Assembly (NCBI GenBank): GCA_041395105.1
Contig: JAWLBB010000001.1
Span: 1,329,501-1,393,500, forward strand
Direction of reading: 5' to 3'
Length of the DNA: 64,000 nucleotides
Origin: Opitutaceae bacterium
Lineage (GTDB): Bacteria > Verrucomicrobiota > Verrucomicrobiia > Opitutales > Opitutaceae
Positions 26,232 to 34,323 of the stretch are shown here, piece after piece. The notes under the pieces are model-generated. The model was not told where the DNA came from, did no database searches, and worked only from the letters and a program-made list of their open reading frames with translations. The position numbers were made by a program, and so were the translations under genes. Positions within the stretch are counted from its first letter, which is position 1. Each line of letters starts with the position of its first letter.

Positions 26232-27791
26232 TTATTGGGCCCAGGCCGCGCCTTCCGGAGTGCGGCGCCAGGCGAAATACTCATCGAGAACCCGGAGGGA
26301 GTCTTCGCGGGGAACGGGTCCGGGTGATGCGGTATTGTGGAAGATCATGACTTGCGGTGATTCGTTGGTGAACTCGGGCCAGACGGGCAGGCCCGGGCCG
26401 TTGGGGTCGCCGCGCTTTGCGAAGTTGGTCCAGTAGGTGGCCACGGTCTCCGAAATGGCGCGGTCGCCGTCGGTCAGGTTGGGATCGCCGGAATCGAGCG
26501 TCTGGAAGACGTAGGGCACGTCGACGCCATGAGGCATACCGTGATCAGCGGCGGGGGATTCCGGATCGTGTTCCGCGTGCTGGTCGAAGTAATAGAGGAA
26601 GACCCGGGAGTTTCCGGTTTGGGCCTGGAGGCGGGCCCAGCTCCACGAATGCCAGCCAAAGGCGGCGTCGCCGATGAGGTTGCGGGCGGTCCTTCCGACG
26701 CGGTCGCCATCGGGCGGGTAGGCGGCCAGGAGTCTATCGGCGAAGGGACCGTAGCGCCTGTGGACATTCGAGATGTATTCTCCCGCGTTCCGGTCTCGAG
26801 AGAAGAACAACCCTTCATCGGAATTGTAACCGATGAGGATATCGACGTCGTGGTAGTCTCCCGCCTTGTAGAGCACAAACTGGTCGCCCGGGATGATCCA
26901 TCCGTCGACGACCGGCCAGGCCGCGCCGCTGCCGAAGCCTGCGGGAAGTTGACCGGGCGGCAGCTGGCGCAGCGCGGCGAGGGAATCGACTCCGGCGCTT
27001 TGCGCGTAGCCAACGCCGGCTTGCTCGGCGTCAGCCAGCTCGCGCATGTTCTCGCCCGGGTAGGTCGTTTCGCGCGAAGGCCCGAACGATCCGCCGCTCT
27101 GCGAGATGGCGCCCCGGAAGAGGCCGCGGGCCACGGGAGAAGCGCAAAGCATGCTGATCGAGATGCCGCCGCAGGATTCGCCGAAAACGGTCACCTTGTC
27201 CGGATCGCCGCCGAAGGCAGCGATGTTGCGCTGGACCCATTCCAGACCGGCGATCTGGTCCAACAGGCCGTAATTGCCGGAAACCCCCTCGGGCGATTCG
27301 GCGCTCAACTCGGGATGGGCGAGGAAACCGAGAGAGCCGACGCGGTAGTTGATGCTGACCAGGACGACGCCTTTGCGCGCGAGGTGCTCGCCATTGTGGA
27401 CCGGCGTGGAGGTGGAGCCGAAGGAGAAACCGCCCCCGTAGATCCAGACCAGAACCGGCAGCTTATCTTCCGGGGAGCGGGCGGGAGTCCAGATATTGAG
27501 ATAAAGGCAGTCTTCGCTGACGTTTCCGGTGCCGTCGCCCTGGTAGGGGTCGGGGGCAAACTCCGTGGCCGGACGAACGCCGTCCCACGGGACGGGGGGT
27601 TGGGGAGGCCGCCAGCGCAGGTCACCAACGGGTGGGGCCGCAAACGGGATCCCGCGAAAAACGGTGAGGCCGTCTTCGGAAACGCCCTGAACGAGTCCGT
27701 ACTGGGTCATGACGGGTTCGGGCTGAGCTGCGAAGACCATGTCGGCGGCAAGGAACATGAGTGGAAGGGGAAAGAGGACCTTCAAATTCAT
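26232..27791 (-). CDS. Secreted type-B carboxylesterase (hemicellulose esterase candidate)
   Basis: A 519-residue alpha/beta hydrolase. The ATG at 27791 starts a signal peptide (LKVLFPLPLMFLAADMVFAA); in-frame codons upstream would mask it. Visible motifs are EDCLYLN (93-99), the oxyanion GGGF (119-122), and the nucleophile Ser206 in FGESCGG, with a possible charge-relay Glu and a His near the C-terminus. The usual GESAGG is GESCGG here, which is a common variant. Its place at the head of an arabinan/xylan operon suggests it removes acetyl, feruloyl or similar esters from the polymer. That function is inferred; substrate motifs are not diagnostic. Confidence 0.88.
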   Translation of the reverse strand: MNLKVLFPLPLMFLAADMVFAAQPEPVMTQYGLVQGVSEDGLTVFRGIPFAAPPVGDLRWRPPQPPVPWDGVRPATEFAPDPYQGDGTGNVSEDCLYLNIWTPARSPEDKLPVLVWIYGGGFSFGSTSTPVHNGEHLARKGVVLVSINYRVGSLGFLAHPELSAESPEGVSGNYGLLDQIAGLEWVQRNIAAFGGDPDKVTVFGESCGGISISMLCASPVARGLFRGAISQSGGSFGPSRETTYPGENMRELADAEQAGVGYAQSAGVDSLAALRQLPPGQLPAGFGSGAAWPVVDGWIIPGDQFVLYKAGDYHDVDILIGYNSDEGLFFSRDRNAGEYISNVHRRYGPFADRLLAAYPPDGDRVGRTARNLIGDAAFGWHSWSWARLQAQTGNSRVFLYYFDQHAEHDPESPAADHGMPHGVDVPYVFQTLDSGDPNLTDGDRAISETVATYWTNFAKRGDPNGPGLPVWPEFTNESPQVMIFHNTASPGPVPREDSLRVLDEYFAWRRTPEGAAWAQ

Positions 27792-28083
27792 CGGAACGGG
27801 GTGGCTCTGTCGAACAGGGGTTACGGGGTAAAATCGGGACTCGGAACGATGGTAACCATGTCGGGCTGAATCGGGCGGCGAAAGCATAGACTTGGCCTAG
27901 CGTTTGTCCGGGTTACGCCATTTTTGGACCATCGGGATCGGTCCTCATCCCGATCATCCCAACAGCGGCCGGGAGCCGCAGCCATCCTGAAAACGCTTTG
28001 TCCGATCACACTCCGAGTGGCGTGGGCTTGTATGTTGCTGACATCCAGACTGTAGAGCACGACAACCCGAAAGATTCGCTCAT

Positions 28084-28110
28084 GGCCTTCATGGGTGCAG
28101 GGCTTGGATT
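28084..28110. repeat. 27-bp exact duplicate of the tRNA 3' end
   Basis: The 27 bases here are identical to 28218-28244, 134 bp away, in the same orientation. The copied segment covers the last 19 bases of the initiator tRNA gene (3' half of the T arm, acceptor strand, CCA) plus the 8 bases beyond it. A direct duplicate of a tRNA 3' end is the classic footprint of site-specific integration (attL/attR). No integrase gene lies between the copies or nearby, so this looks like a scar. Confidence 0.6.
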
Positions 28111-28164
28111 GTTCTGCTTCGCTATGCTCGCGAGTGTCGTCGCTTCGCTCCTCGGTAGGACCAG

Positions 28165-28202
28165 GGTTCAACTCCAAGCCCTGGAAAATGGCGAAGGCCG
28201 GT
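28165..28202. repeat. Inverted, diverged copy of the tRNA T-arm and flank
   Basis: On the plus strand, GGTTCAACTCCAAGCCCTGG followed by AAAATGGCGAAGGCCGGT resembles the minus-strand tRNA 3' end and its downstream flank (GGTTCAAATCCAAGCCCTGC, then ACCCATGAAGGCCGGT). Together with 28215-28250 it makes a long imperfect palindrome that extends the terminator hairpin into the tRNA T arm. Confidence 0.5.
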
Positions 28203-28224
28203 CTCCTTGCGGAAACCGGCCTTC
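28193..28224 (-). terminator. Stem-loop just downstream of the initiator tRNA gene
   Basis: GAAGGCCGGT (28193-28202) and ACCGGCCTTC (28215-28224) form a perfect 10-bp stem with a 12-base loop. In tRNA orientation the hairpin begins 2 bases after the CCA and is followed by GCCATTTTCC, a weak T-rich tail. It is the likely terminator or processing stem of the tRNA transcript. Confidence 0.55.
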
Positions 28225-28225
28225 A

Positions 28226-28302
<77 letters not shown>

Positions 28303-28559
28303 ATTTGTGGGAAGGCGAGAAATTGCCGGGGATGGGGTTCCTGTCAAGATTCGATCTGGATTATTTCCGGGAAATCTGCGGCCTCCACCCGGGAATCTCT
28401 GCTTTCGGGCTTGCTTTCAGTCTGTCGGGACCTACCTGTTATCCCTTTTCCCTCGATGCCGGGGGATTCCCGAAACCAGATAACTGAAACCTGTCCGTAA
28501 ACTGAAAACTTAAGGCTGCACCCTTCGCAGACCTGTGCCTTCACCGGCATTCCCGCACC

Positions 28560-29534
28560 ATGAACGTTACATTGAAAGACCTGCTCGACGCGGGTGTCCA
28601 TTTCGGACACCAGACCAAACGATGGAATCCCCGTTCCAAGGGATTTGTCTTCGATCACCGCCAGGGGATCTCGATCATCGATCTGACGATCACCCACGAG
28701 GCGCTCGAAAAAGCCTGCAAGTTCGTCGAGAACAAGGTCGCCGAGGGGGGCAATGTCCTTCTGGTCGGCACCAAGCGCCAGGCTCAGGAGATCATCCGTG
28801 AGGCCGCGGCCATGACCAATATGCCCTTCTGCGCAAACCGCTGGATGGGCGGCACCCTGACCAATTTCCAGACCATCAAGCGAAGCATCGCCAAGTACAA
28901 GCGCTATCAGGAGATGGAGACGAGCGGTGCGATGGCCAAGCTCCCGAAGAAGGAGGAGTCGGCCATCAAGCGGGAAATGGCCCGGATGAATCGGAATTTC
29001 GAAGGGCTGGTCGATATGCCGGACATGCCTTCGATCATGTTCGTGGTGGACGTCAATTACGAGGATATCGCGGTGGCCGAAGCCAATCGGATCAAGGTTC
29101 CGGTGGTGGCGATCGTCGACACGAACTCCGATCCGACACCGGTCGACTACCCGATCCCGGGCAATGATGACGCCGTCAAGTCGATCCGTATCGTCGTCGA
29201 GTGTCTTGTTGAGGCCATTCAGGCCGGTCTTTCCCAGCGTGAATCGCGCCGGGTCAGCGCGGGCATGCAGGATGTGCGCAACCTGACGGTCCAGCAGTTT
29301 GCGGTCGGCACGGTCCCGGCCGGTCAGCGCGAGTTGATTCGCCCGAGCGAGGCTGCGGCATCGGTCGAGGAGGATGAGACGGCCGAGGCGGAGGATGAGA
29401 TTGCGGTCATTGAAGAGCCGGATGACGTCGTCGATTTCGAGGAGGAAGAGGTTGTCGTGGCAAAGAAGCCCAAGGCGGTGAAGCCGAAGAAGGTCATCGA
29501 CGAGGACGAAGTGGAAGCCGACGAAAAGGCGTGA
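28560..29534 (+). CDS. rpsB: Ribosomal protein S2 with acidic C-terminal tail
   Basis: A 324-residue S2 protein of the small ribosomal subunit. The core is clear: LLDAGVHFGHQTKRWNPRSK at the N-terminus, FCANRWMGGTLTNF near 91-104, VPVVAIVDTNSDP and VDYPIPGNDDA. The usual length is about 240-260 aa. The extra 60-70 residues are a highly acidic tail (EEDETAEAEDEIAVIEEPDD) ending in a lysine-rich, then acidic segment. S2 binds the 30S subunit late through S1 and the 16S head. The gene is followed by tsf after 25 bp, the near-universal order. Confidence 0.98.
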   Translation: MNVTLKDLLDAGVHFGHQTKRWNPRSKGFVFDHRQGISIIDLTITHEALEKACKFVENKVAEGGNVLLVGTKRQAQEIIREAAAMTNMPFCANRWMGGTLTNFQTIKRSIAKYKRYQEMETSGAMAKLPKKEESAIKREMARMNRNFEGLVDMPDMPSIMFVVDVNYEDIAVAEANRIKVPVVAIVDTNSDPTPVDYPIPGNDDAVKSIRIVVECLVEAIQAGLSQRESRRVSAGMQDVRNLTVQQFAVGTVPAGQRELIRPSEAAASVEEDETAEAEDEIAVIEEPDDVVDFEEEEVVVAKKPKAVKPKKVIDEDEVEADEKA

Positions 29535-29559
29535 TCTTTCGGGATACGGGATTGAATCT

Positions 29560-30153
29560 ATGAGCAATGTTGTAACAGCACAAATGGTCAGTGCCTTGCG
29601 CGAACGGACCGGCGCGGGCCTGATGGATTGCAAGCGTGCGCTGACCGAGTCCGGTGGCGATGCCGATCAGGCAGAGACCCTCCTGCGCAAGCGTGGAGTT
29701 GCCCAGGCGGCCAAGAAGGCGGGTCGGGCCACCAGCGAAGGTCTGGTTGAGAGCTATATCCACCTCGGCGGCAAGGTCGGAGTCCTCATCGAGGTGAATT
29801 GCGAGACCGATTTCGTGGCCAAGACCGATGATTTCAAGGCACTCTGCCGGGATCTCTGCCTGCAGATCGCGGCGGCCAATCCGACGGCGGTGAGCCGCGA
29901 CCAGGTTTCGCCCGAACTGGTGGCCAAGGAGAAGGAGATCGCCGAGGCCCAGGTGGCCGGCAAACCACCCGCCGCCATCCAGAAGATCGTGGAAGGCAAG
30001 ATGGACAAGTTCTACTCGACGGTCTGCCTGCTTGATCAGCCCTTCGTGAAAAACCCGGATCAGACCATTCAGGATCTGCTGACCGCGATGATCCAGAAAG
30101 TGGGCGAGAATATCGTGGTCAGCCGCTTCACCCGCTACCAGGTGGGCGAATAA
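29560..30153 (+). CDS. tsf: Elongation factor Ts (short form)
   Basis: A 197-residue EF-Ts, the nucleotide-exchange factor that regenerates EF-Tu-GTP in the cytoplasm. The N-terminal UBA-like domain shows RERTGAGLMDCKRAL, and the core carries the TDFVAKTDDF motif (83-92) that displaces nucleotide from EF-Tu. E. coli EF-Ts has 283 residues; this length matches the shorter form seen in Thermus and many other phyla, which has a single core subdomain. It is translated from the same transcript as rpsB, with a terminator 40 bp after its stop. Confidence 0.97.
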   Translation: MSNVVTAQMVSALRERTGAGLMDCKRALTESGGDADQAETLLRKRGVAQAAKKAGRATSEGLVESYIHLGGKVGVLIEVNCETDFVAKTDDFKALCRDLCLQIAAANPTAVSRDQVSPELVAKEKEIAEAQVAGKPPAAIQKIVEGKMDKFYSTVCLLDQPFVKNPDQTIQDLLTAMIQKVGENIVVSRFTRYQVGE

Positions 30154-30193
30154 CCCCGGAAGTCGCCGGAGGGTTCGGTCAGATATGGATTTG

Positions 30194-30225
30194 AAGGCGG
30201 TGGAGGACCTATCCACCGCCTTTTT
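30194..30225 (+). terminator. Rho-independent terminator after tsf
   Basis: AAGGCGGTGGA and TCCACCGCCTT form an 11-bp stem with a 7-base loop (GGACCTA), followed by a short T tract. It closes the rpsB-tsf unit. The T tract ends only 6 bases before the ATG of the next gene. Confidence 0.88.
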
Positions 30226-30231
30226 CGTGCG

Positions 30232-30633
30232 ATGAAGGTTTCGCGTTGGCAGATCATCTCCCGTGGCTTGCGCAACCGGTGCCCGAACTGCGGCCGGGTC
30301 TCGCTTTTCCGCCGGATGTTCGAGGTGCATCATGACTGTCCCGCCTGCGGGATGTCCCTTGAGCGGGGCGAAGGCTTCTTCCTCGGGTCGATGTCGATCA
30401 ATTACGGGATCACCGTCTTCGGCGTCCTGACCCCGATCCTGGTTCTTTATCTGGTAGGGGTATTCCCGGGTCTGGTCGCCGCCGTACTCGCGGTGGTTGG
30501 CGCGGTTCTCTTCCCCGTCCTCTTCTACCGCAGCTCGAGGAGCTGGTGGCTGATGGCCTACTTCTTCTTCCTCCCGCATCATCTGCCGGCCAATGCCCGG
30601 GAGCTTTCCGGCGGCGAAGACGAGAATATCTAG
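30232..30633 (+). CDS. DUF983 family membrane protein
   Basis: A 133-residue protein with an N-terminal zinc-ribbon-like region (RCPNCGRVSLF at 16-26 and CPACGMSL at 36-43) and two long hydrophobic segments (about 59-77 and 79-97). These are the hallmarks of DUF983, an inner-membrane family of unknown function. The ATG at 30232 is required to keep the first CPNC motif, yet it lies 6 bases after the tsf terminator and has no Shine-Dalgarno sequence. Expression is therefore by terminator read-through, a promoter inside tsf, or a leaderless transcript. Confidence 0.85.
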   Translation: MKVSRWQIISRGLRNRCPNCGRVSLFRRMFEVHHDCPACGMSLERGEGFFLGSMSINYGITVFGVLTPILVLYLVGVFPGLVAAVLAVVGAVLFPVLFYRSSRSWWLMAYFFFLPHHLPANARELSGGEDENI

Positions 30634-30708
30634 TATGGTGTCCGACAAATAGGCCAGGCAGGGGCGAGGGGAACTCGCCGAAGATGGGAGAGGGGAGACG
30701 GCAGACGG

Positions 30709-30742
30709 AAAAACAAACCGTAGCATACTACAGTTTGTTTTT
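30709..30742. repeat. 15-bp inverted repeat in a convergent intergenic region
   Basis: AAAAACAAACCGTAG and CTACAGTTTGTTTTT are reverse complements except for one position and are separated by CATA. The element lies between the convergent DUF983 and URO-D-like genes (30634-30934, no gene). It starts with an A run and ends with a T run, so it could be a weak bidirectional terminator or an operator. The core heptamer TAGCATA recurs three more times nearby: as TATGCTA at 30762, TAGCATA at 30840 and, with one change, TTTGCTA at 30931. Confidence 0.55.
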
Positions 30743-30804
30743 GTTCTCAAACCCTACGGTCTATGCTACCTTTGGTTTCGAAAGAGATATACCCAGCCCT
30801 TCGA

Positions 30805-30878
30805 CGGCGGGTCCGGAGGCCCTCGCCCTACCGTTGACATAGCATACATGGTAGGGCTGGACGTCCCTGGCCAGCCGC
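30805..30878. repeat. Two head-to-head GC-rich repeat units around a TAGCATA site
   Basis: GCCCTACC (30825-30832) and GGTAGGGC (30850-30857) are exact reverse complements around a 17-base spacer. Outward from each the sequence stays similar: GGTAGGGCGAGGGCCTCC on the left arm read on the minus strand, and GGTAGGGCTGGACGTCCC on the right arm. A related GGTAGGGACGG unit occurs near 58.2 kb on the minus strand. They look like members of one dispersed intergenic repeat family. Confidence 0.4.
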
Positions 30879-30934
30879 AATCGCATCATACAGGAAGGAC
30901 TCCGCAGAAGAGACTTGCCCGGCCAACACATTTG

Positions 30935-32032
30935 CTACGTTTTGTTTCTCCGGGCGGCCCGGGTGATTTCACCGATCAGGTCGTCCGCCTCCTTTTCCGA
31001 GGCCATTTCCTCCCCGATGGTCAGCCAGACGCCGGCGCTGCCGAGGTGACCGGCCATCTCGATCGCATCGCGGGCGGTTTCGCAGATGACCTGGGCTGCA
31101 TGACCCGAGGCAAGGATGTGGCGGTAGGTCTCGGTCCAGCGGGTGACCGGGCCGGCGCCCGCGCCGTAGACCCACTGAATGGCCTGAATCCGGTCGATCG
31201 AGAGGATGAGGTCGAGATGACGGAGCGCATCGGGACCGTCCAGATGGAAGAGGGACCGTTCGGTGAAGGCGATCTCCTTGTGGATGGTGGGCAGGATATG
31301 GTTGGCGGCCATCTCCCCGGAAACCAGGGCGAGGAAATCGCAACTGGAGACATAGGCCGGACCTGCGTGCCAGAGGGGACACCAGGTGGTCGAGCCCTGG
31401 CCGGCCTGCTCAAGAATCCCGTAGACCCGCCGGAAGGCCCGGTCGTAGGCGTCGGCGGCGTGGAGGCCTGCCCGATGAACCTCGTCGGGTGCGTCGACCA
31501 GATCGAGACAGACTCCCTCGGGGCCGCGAACCGCGGCAAGGATATCGTAGGCGCCATGAAGGTCGGGCAGGCCGGTCAGGTAGCGCCCCCGCCCCTGCTC
31601 GAGGCAAAGCCGCATGCGTTGCTCAATGGTCTGCCAGAACGGATTGTCGAAATCGGGCTCGGTTTCCAGAAAGTCGGTCCATGCTTCAGGTGAATCGTAA
31701 CGACGATGGGACCAGGAAGTGTTTTCACCGAATTCCAGATCGCAGCCGAACAGTGTCGCGGTGAGATCGGGTCCGACGTTGGGATGGTGCACCGGAAATG
31801 TCTCGGCCACCCAGGGACGGCAGGAAATCCGGGCATCGGCGAGAGCCAGGGTGTATTCCGAATTCATCCATCTCTCCACAAGACTGGAGGGGGCCGGGGG
31901 GAGAACGGGTTCACGGTCGGATCGAACGCCAACGGATACGATCGGGCGTCCGCGGTTCTGGCAGAGCCACCAGGATTCGTAGCGTGCGGCAGCCTCTTCG
32001 AAGTCGGGCTTGAGGGAGAGGGTGAGGGGCAT
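30935..32032 (-). CDS. URO-D/MetE-like TIM-barrel protein (2 of 3)
   Basis: A 365-residue cytoplasmic protein. It lacks the standard opening of the other two URO-D-like proteins (it begins SLKPDFEEAAARYESWW), but the C-terminal half has the superfamily layout: SSCDFLALVSGEMAANHILP, a histidine-bearing strand FHLDGPDALRHLDLIL, then IQWVYGAGAGP. The HLDG motif recalls the metal-binding region of MtaA-like and cobalamin-independent methionine-synthase-like barrels. It probably handles a methyl group or a related one-carbon transfer. It lies 196 bp downstream of a clear URO-D family gene on the same strand. Function not proven by the sequence. Confidence 0.7.
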   Translation of the reverse strand: MPLTLSLKPDFEEAAARYESWWLCQNRGRPIVSVGVRSDREPVLPPAPSSLVERWMNSEYTLALADARISCRPWVAETFPVHHPNVGPDLTATLFGCDLEFGENTSWSHRRYDSPEAWTDFLETEPDFDNPFWQTIEQRMRLCLEQGRGRYLTGLPDLHGAYDILAAVRGPEGVCLDLVDAPDEVHRAGLHAADAYDRAFRRVYGILEQAGQGSTTWCPLWHAGPAYVSSCDFLALVSGEMAANHILPTIHKEIAFTERSLFHLDGPDALRHLDLILSIDRIQAIQWVYGAGAGPVTRWTETYRHILASGHAAQVICETARDAIEMAGHLGSAGVWLTIGEEMASEKEADDLIGEITRAARRNKT

Positions 32033-32228
32033 GGGGGAAGCGGTCAGAGGTCGGTGGTCAGAGGACAGAGGAGGAATTTCTTGGGGAGGGGATGAACACC
32101 CGCTGCGCTTGAGGTAACCAGGGTGAGGAAGGGGGACGAGAGGCCAGGGGCAAGGAGTCAGGACAGAGTGGGACGGAGGACTGTGGGGAAGCGGTCAGAG
32201 GCCGGAGATCGGAGGGGCAGAGGGCGTG
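32033..32228. repeat. Purine-rich spacer with a 17-bp direct repeat
   Basis: GGGGAAGCGGTCAGAGG occurs at 32034-32050 and again at 32185-32201, with diverged but similar purine-rich flanks (CGGTGGTCAGAGGAC versus CGGAGATCGGAGGGG). The 196-base spacer between two URO-D-like genes holds no gene. A slippage-type duplication in low-complexity DNA is likely. Confidence 0.35.
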
Positions 32229-33371
32229 TCAGGGGGATGCGAGGGTGGCGAGGGAGACTTCCATCGGCCGGAGATGGGTGTCCCGACCCCAGATGTGGCG
32301 GGCGCGGTCGAGGTAGTGGAGGTAATTGCGCAGGGAGACGTCGGGTGGAACGCGGTGGTCGGGTAGGGGGATGAAACCGCCCGCCTCCACCAGCGGGGTC
32401 AGGCGTCGGATTTCGGCGTCGATCTCGGCGGTGGAGCGGGCGAGGATATGCTTGTCGAAGCCGCCGATGAGGAGAAGGTCGTTCCCGTATTCGCGGCGCA
32501 GGGCGACGGGGTCGGCCCCCCAGGTGCCGACTTCGATCGGGAACATGGCGTTGACACCGGCCTCCATCCAGTGGGGGATGAGGGCATCGATCTTCCCGTC
32601 GCAGTCGACCCAGATGATGTCGATCCCGTGGCGGTGGAGCAGATCGGTGATGCGGCGGTAGTGGGGAACGATGAATCTCCGGAAATGGGTCGGGCTGAGG
32701 AGGGGACCATTGTTGAAGCACATGTCCTCCCAGAAGTGGGCGCAGTCGAAGATCCCGCCCGTGGCGAGGATGCGTTCGAGGGTGCCATAGATGCAATCCG
32801 CCACCGTCGTGACCATCTCCTCGAAAAAGGCGGGATCGTCGTAGACCACGTAGGAGACGTTTTCCACCCCCATCCAGTCGCGGATCCGGCCAAACAGGCT
32901 GCCGCAGAAGAGCCCGAGGACGGTTTCACGGGCGGGGTCGCGCCAGGACCGGGCGCGGGTTTCGAGATCCGCGGGAAAGCGATCGGGATGCGCGGGATCA
33001 AGCCTCGGCTTGTAGTGCTTCTCCCATGACTCGCGATCGACGAGAAGGTGTTCGAGATGCTGGGGGATCGAGCCCATGAACTTGCCCTTGAGCACCCGGA
33101 CACCGTCGATCTGCTGGACGACCTCGTTCTCTCCCCGGTCTTCAAGGACCTCGTAGGGAAACCAGGGGCAGAGCTCGGGATTGATCCCGGAACTCGGTTC
33201 GTAGTTGTCCATGCCGAAAGCCCGGTCGGTGTTGGTCTTGTCGACCCATTCGGGAAGTCCCTGCTCCCTCCAGATGACGAGGGTTTCATCCCAGAAGCCG
33301 AAGTCGCTGATGGGCGACCGGTCGCGATCCTGATACCGCAGAGTGGCCAGAAAGCGTTCGCGCTCAGTCAT
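32229..33371 (-). CDS. Uroporphyrinogen decarboxylase-fold methyltransferase-like protein (3 of 3)
   Basis: A 380-residue protein with the family opening MTERERFLATLRYQDRDRSP and the barrel motifs FHFEDM-like HFWEDMCFNNGPLLSP (about 228-243), DIIWVDCDGKIDALIP (about 266-281) and LLLIGGFDKHIL. The WVDCDG segment supplies a cysteine and an acid where corrinoid methyltransferase relatives bind zinc. No heme-synthesis genes are near. It probably takes part in methyl transfer from a small methylated substrate. It is on the same strand as the second URO-D-like gene and close to a pterin-binding methyltransferase at 35.6 kb, which fits a one-carbon pathway. Confidence 0.8.
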   Translation of the reverse strand: MTERERFLATLRYQDRDRSPISDFGFWDETLVIWREQGLPEWVDKTNTDRAFGMDNYEPSSGINPELCPWFPYEVLEDRGENEVVQQIDGVRVLKGKFMGSIPQHLEHLLVDRESWEKHYKPRLDPAHPDRFPADLETRARSWRDPARETVLGLFCGSLFGRIRDWMGVENVSYVVYDDPAFFEEMVTTVADCIYGTLERILATGGIFDCAHFWEDMCFNNGPLLSPTHFRRFIVPHYRRITDLLHRHGIDIIWVDCDGKIDALIPHWMEAGVNAMFPIEVGTWGADPVALRREYGNDLLLIGGFDKHILARSTAEIDAEIRRLTPLVEAGGFIPLPDHRVPPDVSLRNYLHYLDRARHIWGRDTHLRPMEVSLATLASP

Positions 33372-33480
33372 GTCTGGGATTAGCTTGGCTAACCTCGGGG
33401 GCTGCGTCGATGACGAAGACTAATCCTGGAGAGCGGATTGCTCGGATCCGTTCGGAGTGGGGAAGGGAACCGGGCGTGTC

Positions 33481-34161
33481 TCAATCCAGTCCCAGAAACT
33501 GATAGAAGGGCCGGGGATTCCGGAAATCGCGCAGGATGAGGTCGGGGTTGTGCGCGAGAAGGCGTTCGGCGCTGAACTGGCCGGTGGCGACGGCAACCGT
33601 GGCCGCGCCGATCGCCTTGCCGCACTCGATGTCGTAGGGGGTGTCGCCGACCACCACGACGTCCGCACCGGAGAATCCGAAATCGTGAAACTCGCTCGCC
33701 CGGCGCAGGGCATGGGGGCCAAGTTCGTTGCGGATGGCACTGTCGTCGGCAAAGGCTCCGTAGGGGAAATAATGCCAGACATCGAAGTGTTCGAGTTTGA
33801 TCTGCGCCCCTCTGGCAATGTTGCCGGTAAGGAGCCCCTGGGCGACCCCATCCGATCCGGCCAGACGCTCGAGGACTTCGGTGACCCCGGGCAGGGTGAC
33901 GGCGGGACCGTTGTGCAGTTCCTCGCCTAGAAAACCGAGGTAGGCCTCGAAAAAACGGTGGATATTGTCGTGCGTGTTTTCGATGGAGTGGAGGGCGAAG
34001 ATCTGTTCGGCGATGTAGCGGTCGGTCCGGCCGGCGAGTTCAACCCTCTCGAGCGGCCCCTCGATGGAGAATTCGGACTTGAGGGCGCGGATGAGGGCGC
34101 GTTCACCGGCGCGAGCCGAAGTGATGAGGGTGCCGTCGATATCCCAGAGAATGAGGCGCAT
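33481..34161 (-). CDS. HAD-superfamily phosphatase (phosphoglycolate phosphatase-like)
   Basis: A 226-residue cytoplasmic hydrolase. Motif I is WDIDGTLITS with nucleophile Asp7 and Asp9, motif II is QGLLTGN, and motif IV is VVVVGDTPYDIECG. A helical cap between about residues 15 and 85 (VELAGRTDRYIAEQIF) marks subclass I, as in Gph and beta-phosphoglucomutase. It removes phosphate from a small metabolite, possibly 2-phosphoglycolate, but the cap sequence is not diagnostic. It lies 109 bp upstream of the URO-D-like gene on the same strand. Confidence 0.88.
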   Translation of the reverse strand: MRLILWDIDGTLITSARAGERALIRALKSEFSIEGPLERVELAGRTDRYIAEQIFALHSIENTHDNIHRFFEAYLGFLGEELHNGPAVTLPGVTEVLERLAGSDGVAQGLLTGNIARGAQIKLEHFDVWHYFPYGAFADDSAIRNELGPHALRRASEFHDFGFSGADVVVVGDTPYDIECGKAIGAATVAVATGQFSAERLLAHNPDLILRDFRNPRPFYQFLGLD

Positions 34162-34323
34162 GGATTGAAGACTGGAGAGAGTAATTTCGGAATGGAGAAT
34201 AGTAGATCGGAAATTGGGATATGCAAAGAACGGATGAATCCAAGATGGTGGCGATGGGAACGAACCGGATCGGGTTCAGCCTTTTCATTCGTTGATTCCT
34301 CGCAGTTTTCCCGGTTCCTGATT

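Noticed and set aside
30834..30857. TTGACA at 30834 as a promoter -35 box
   Set aside because: The sequence 17 bases on is TAGGGC-like, not a -10 box, and no plus-strand gene follows. It is better explained as the spacer of the head-to-head repeats.
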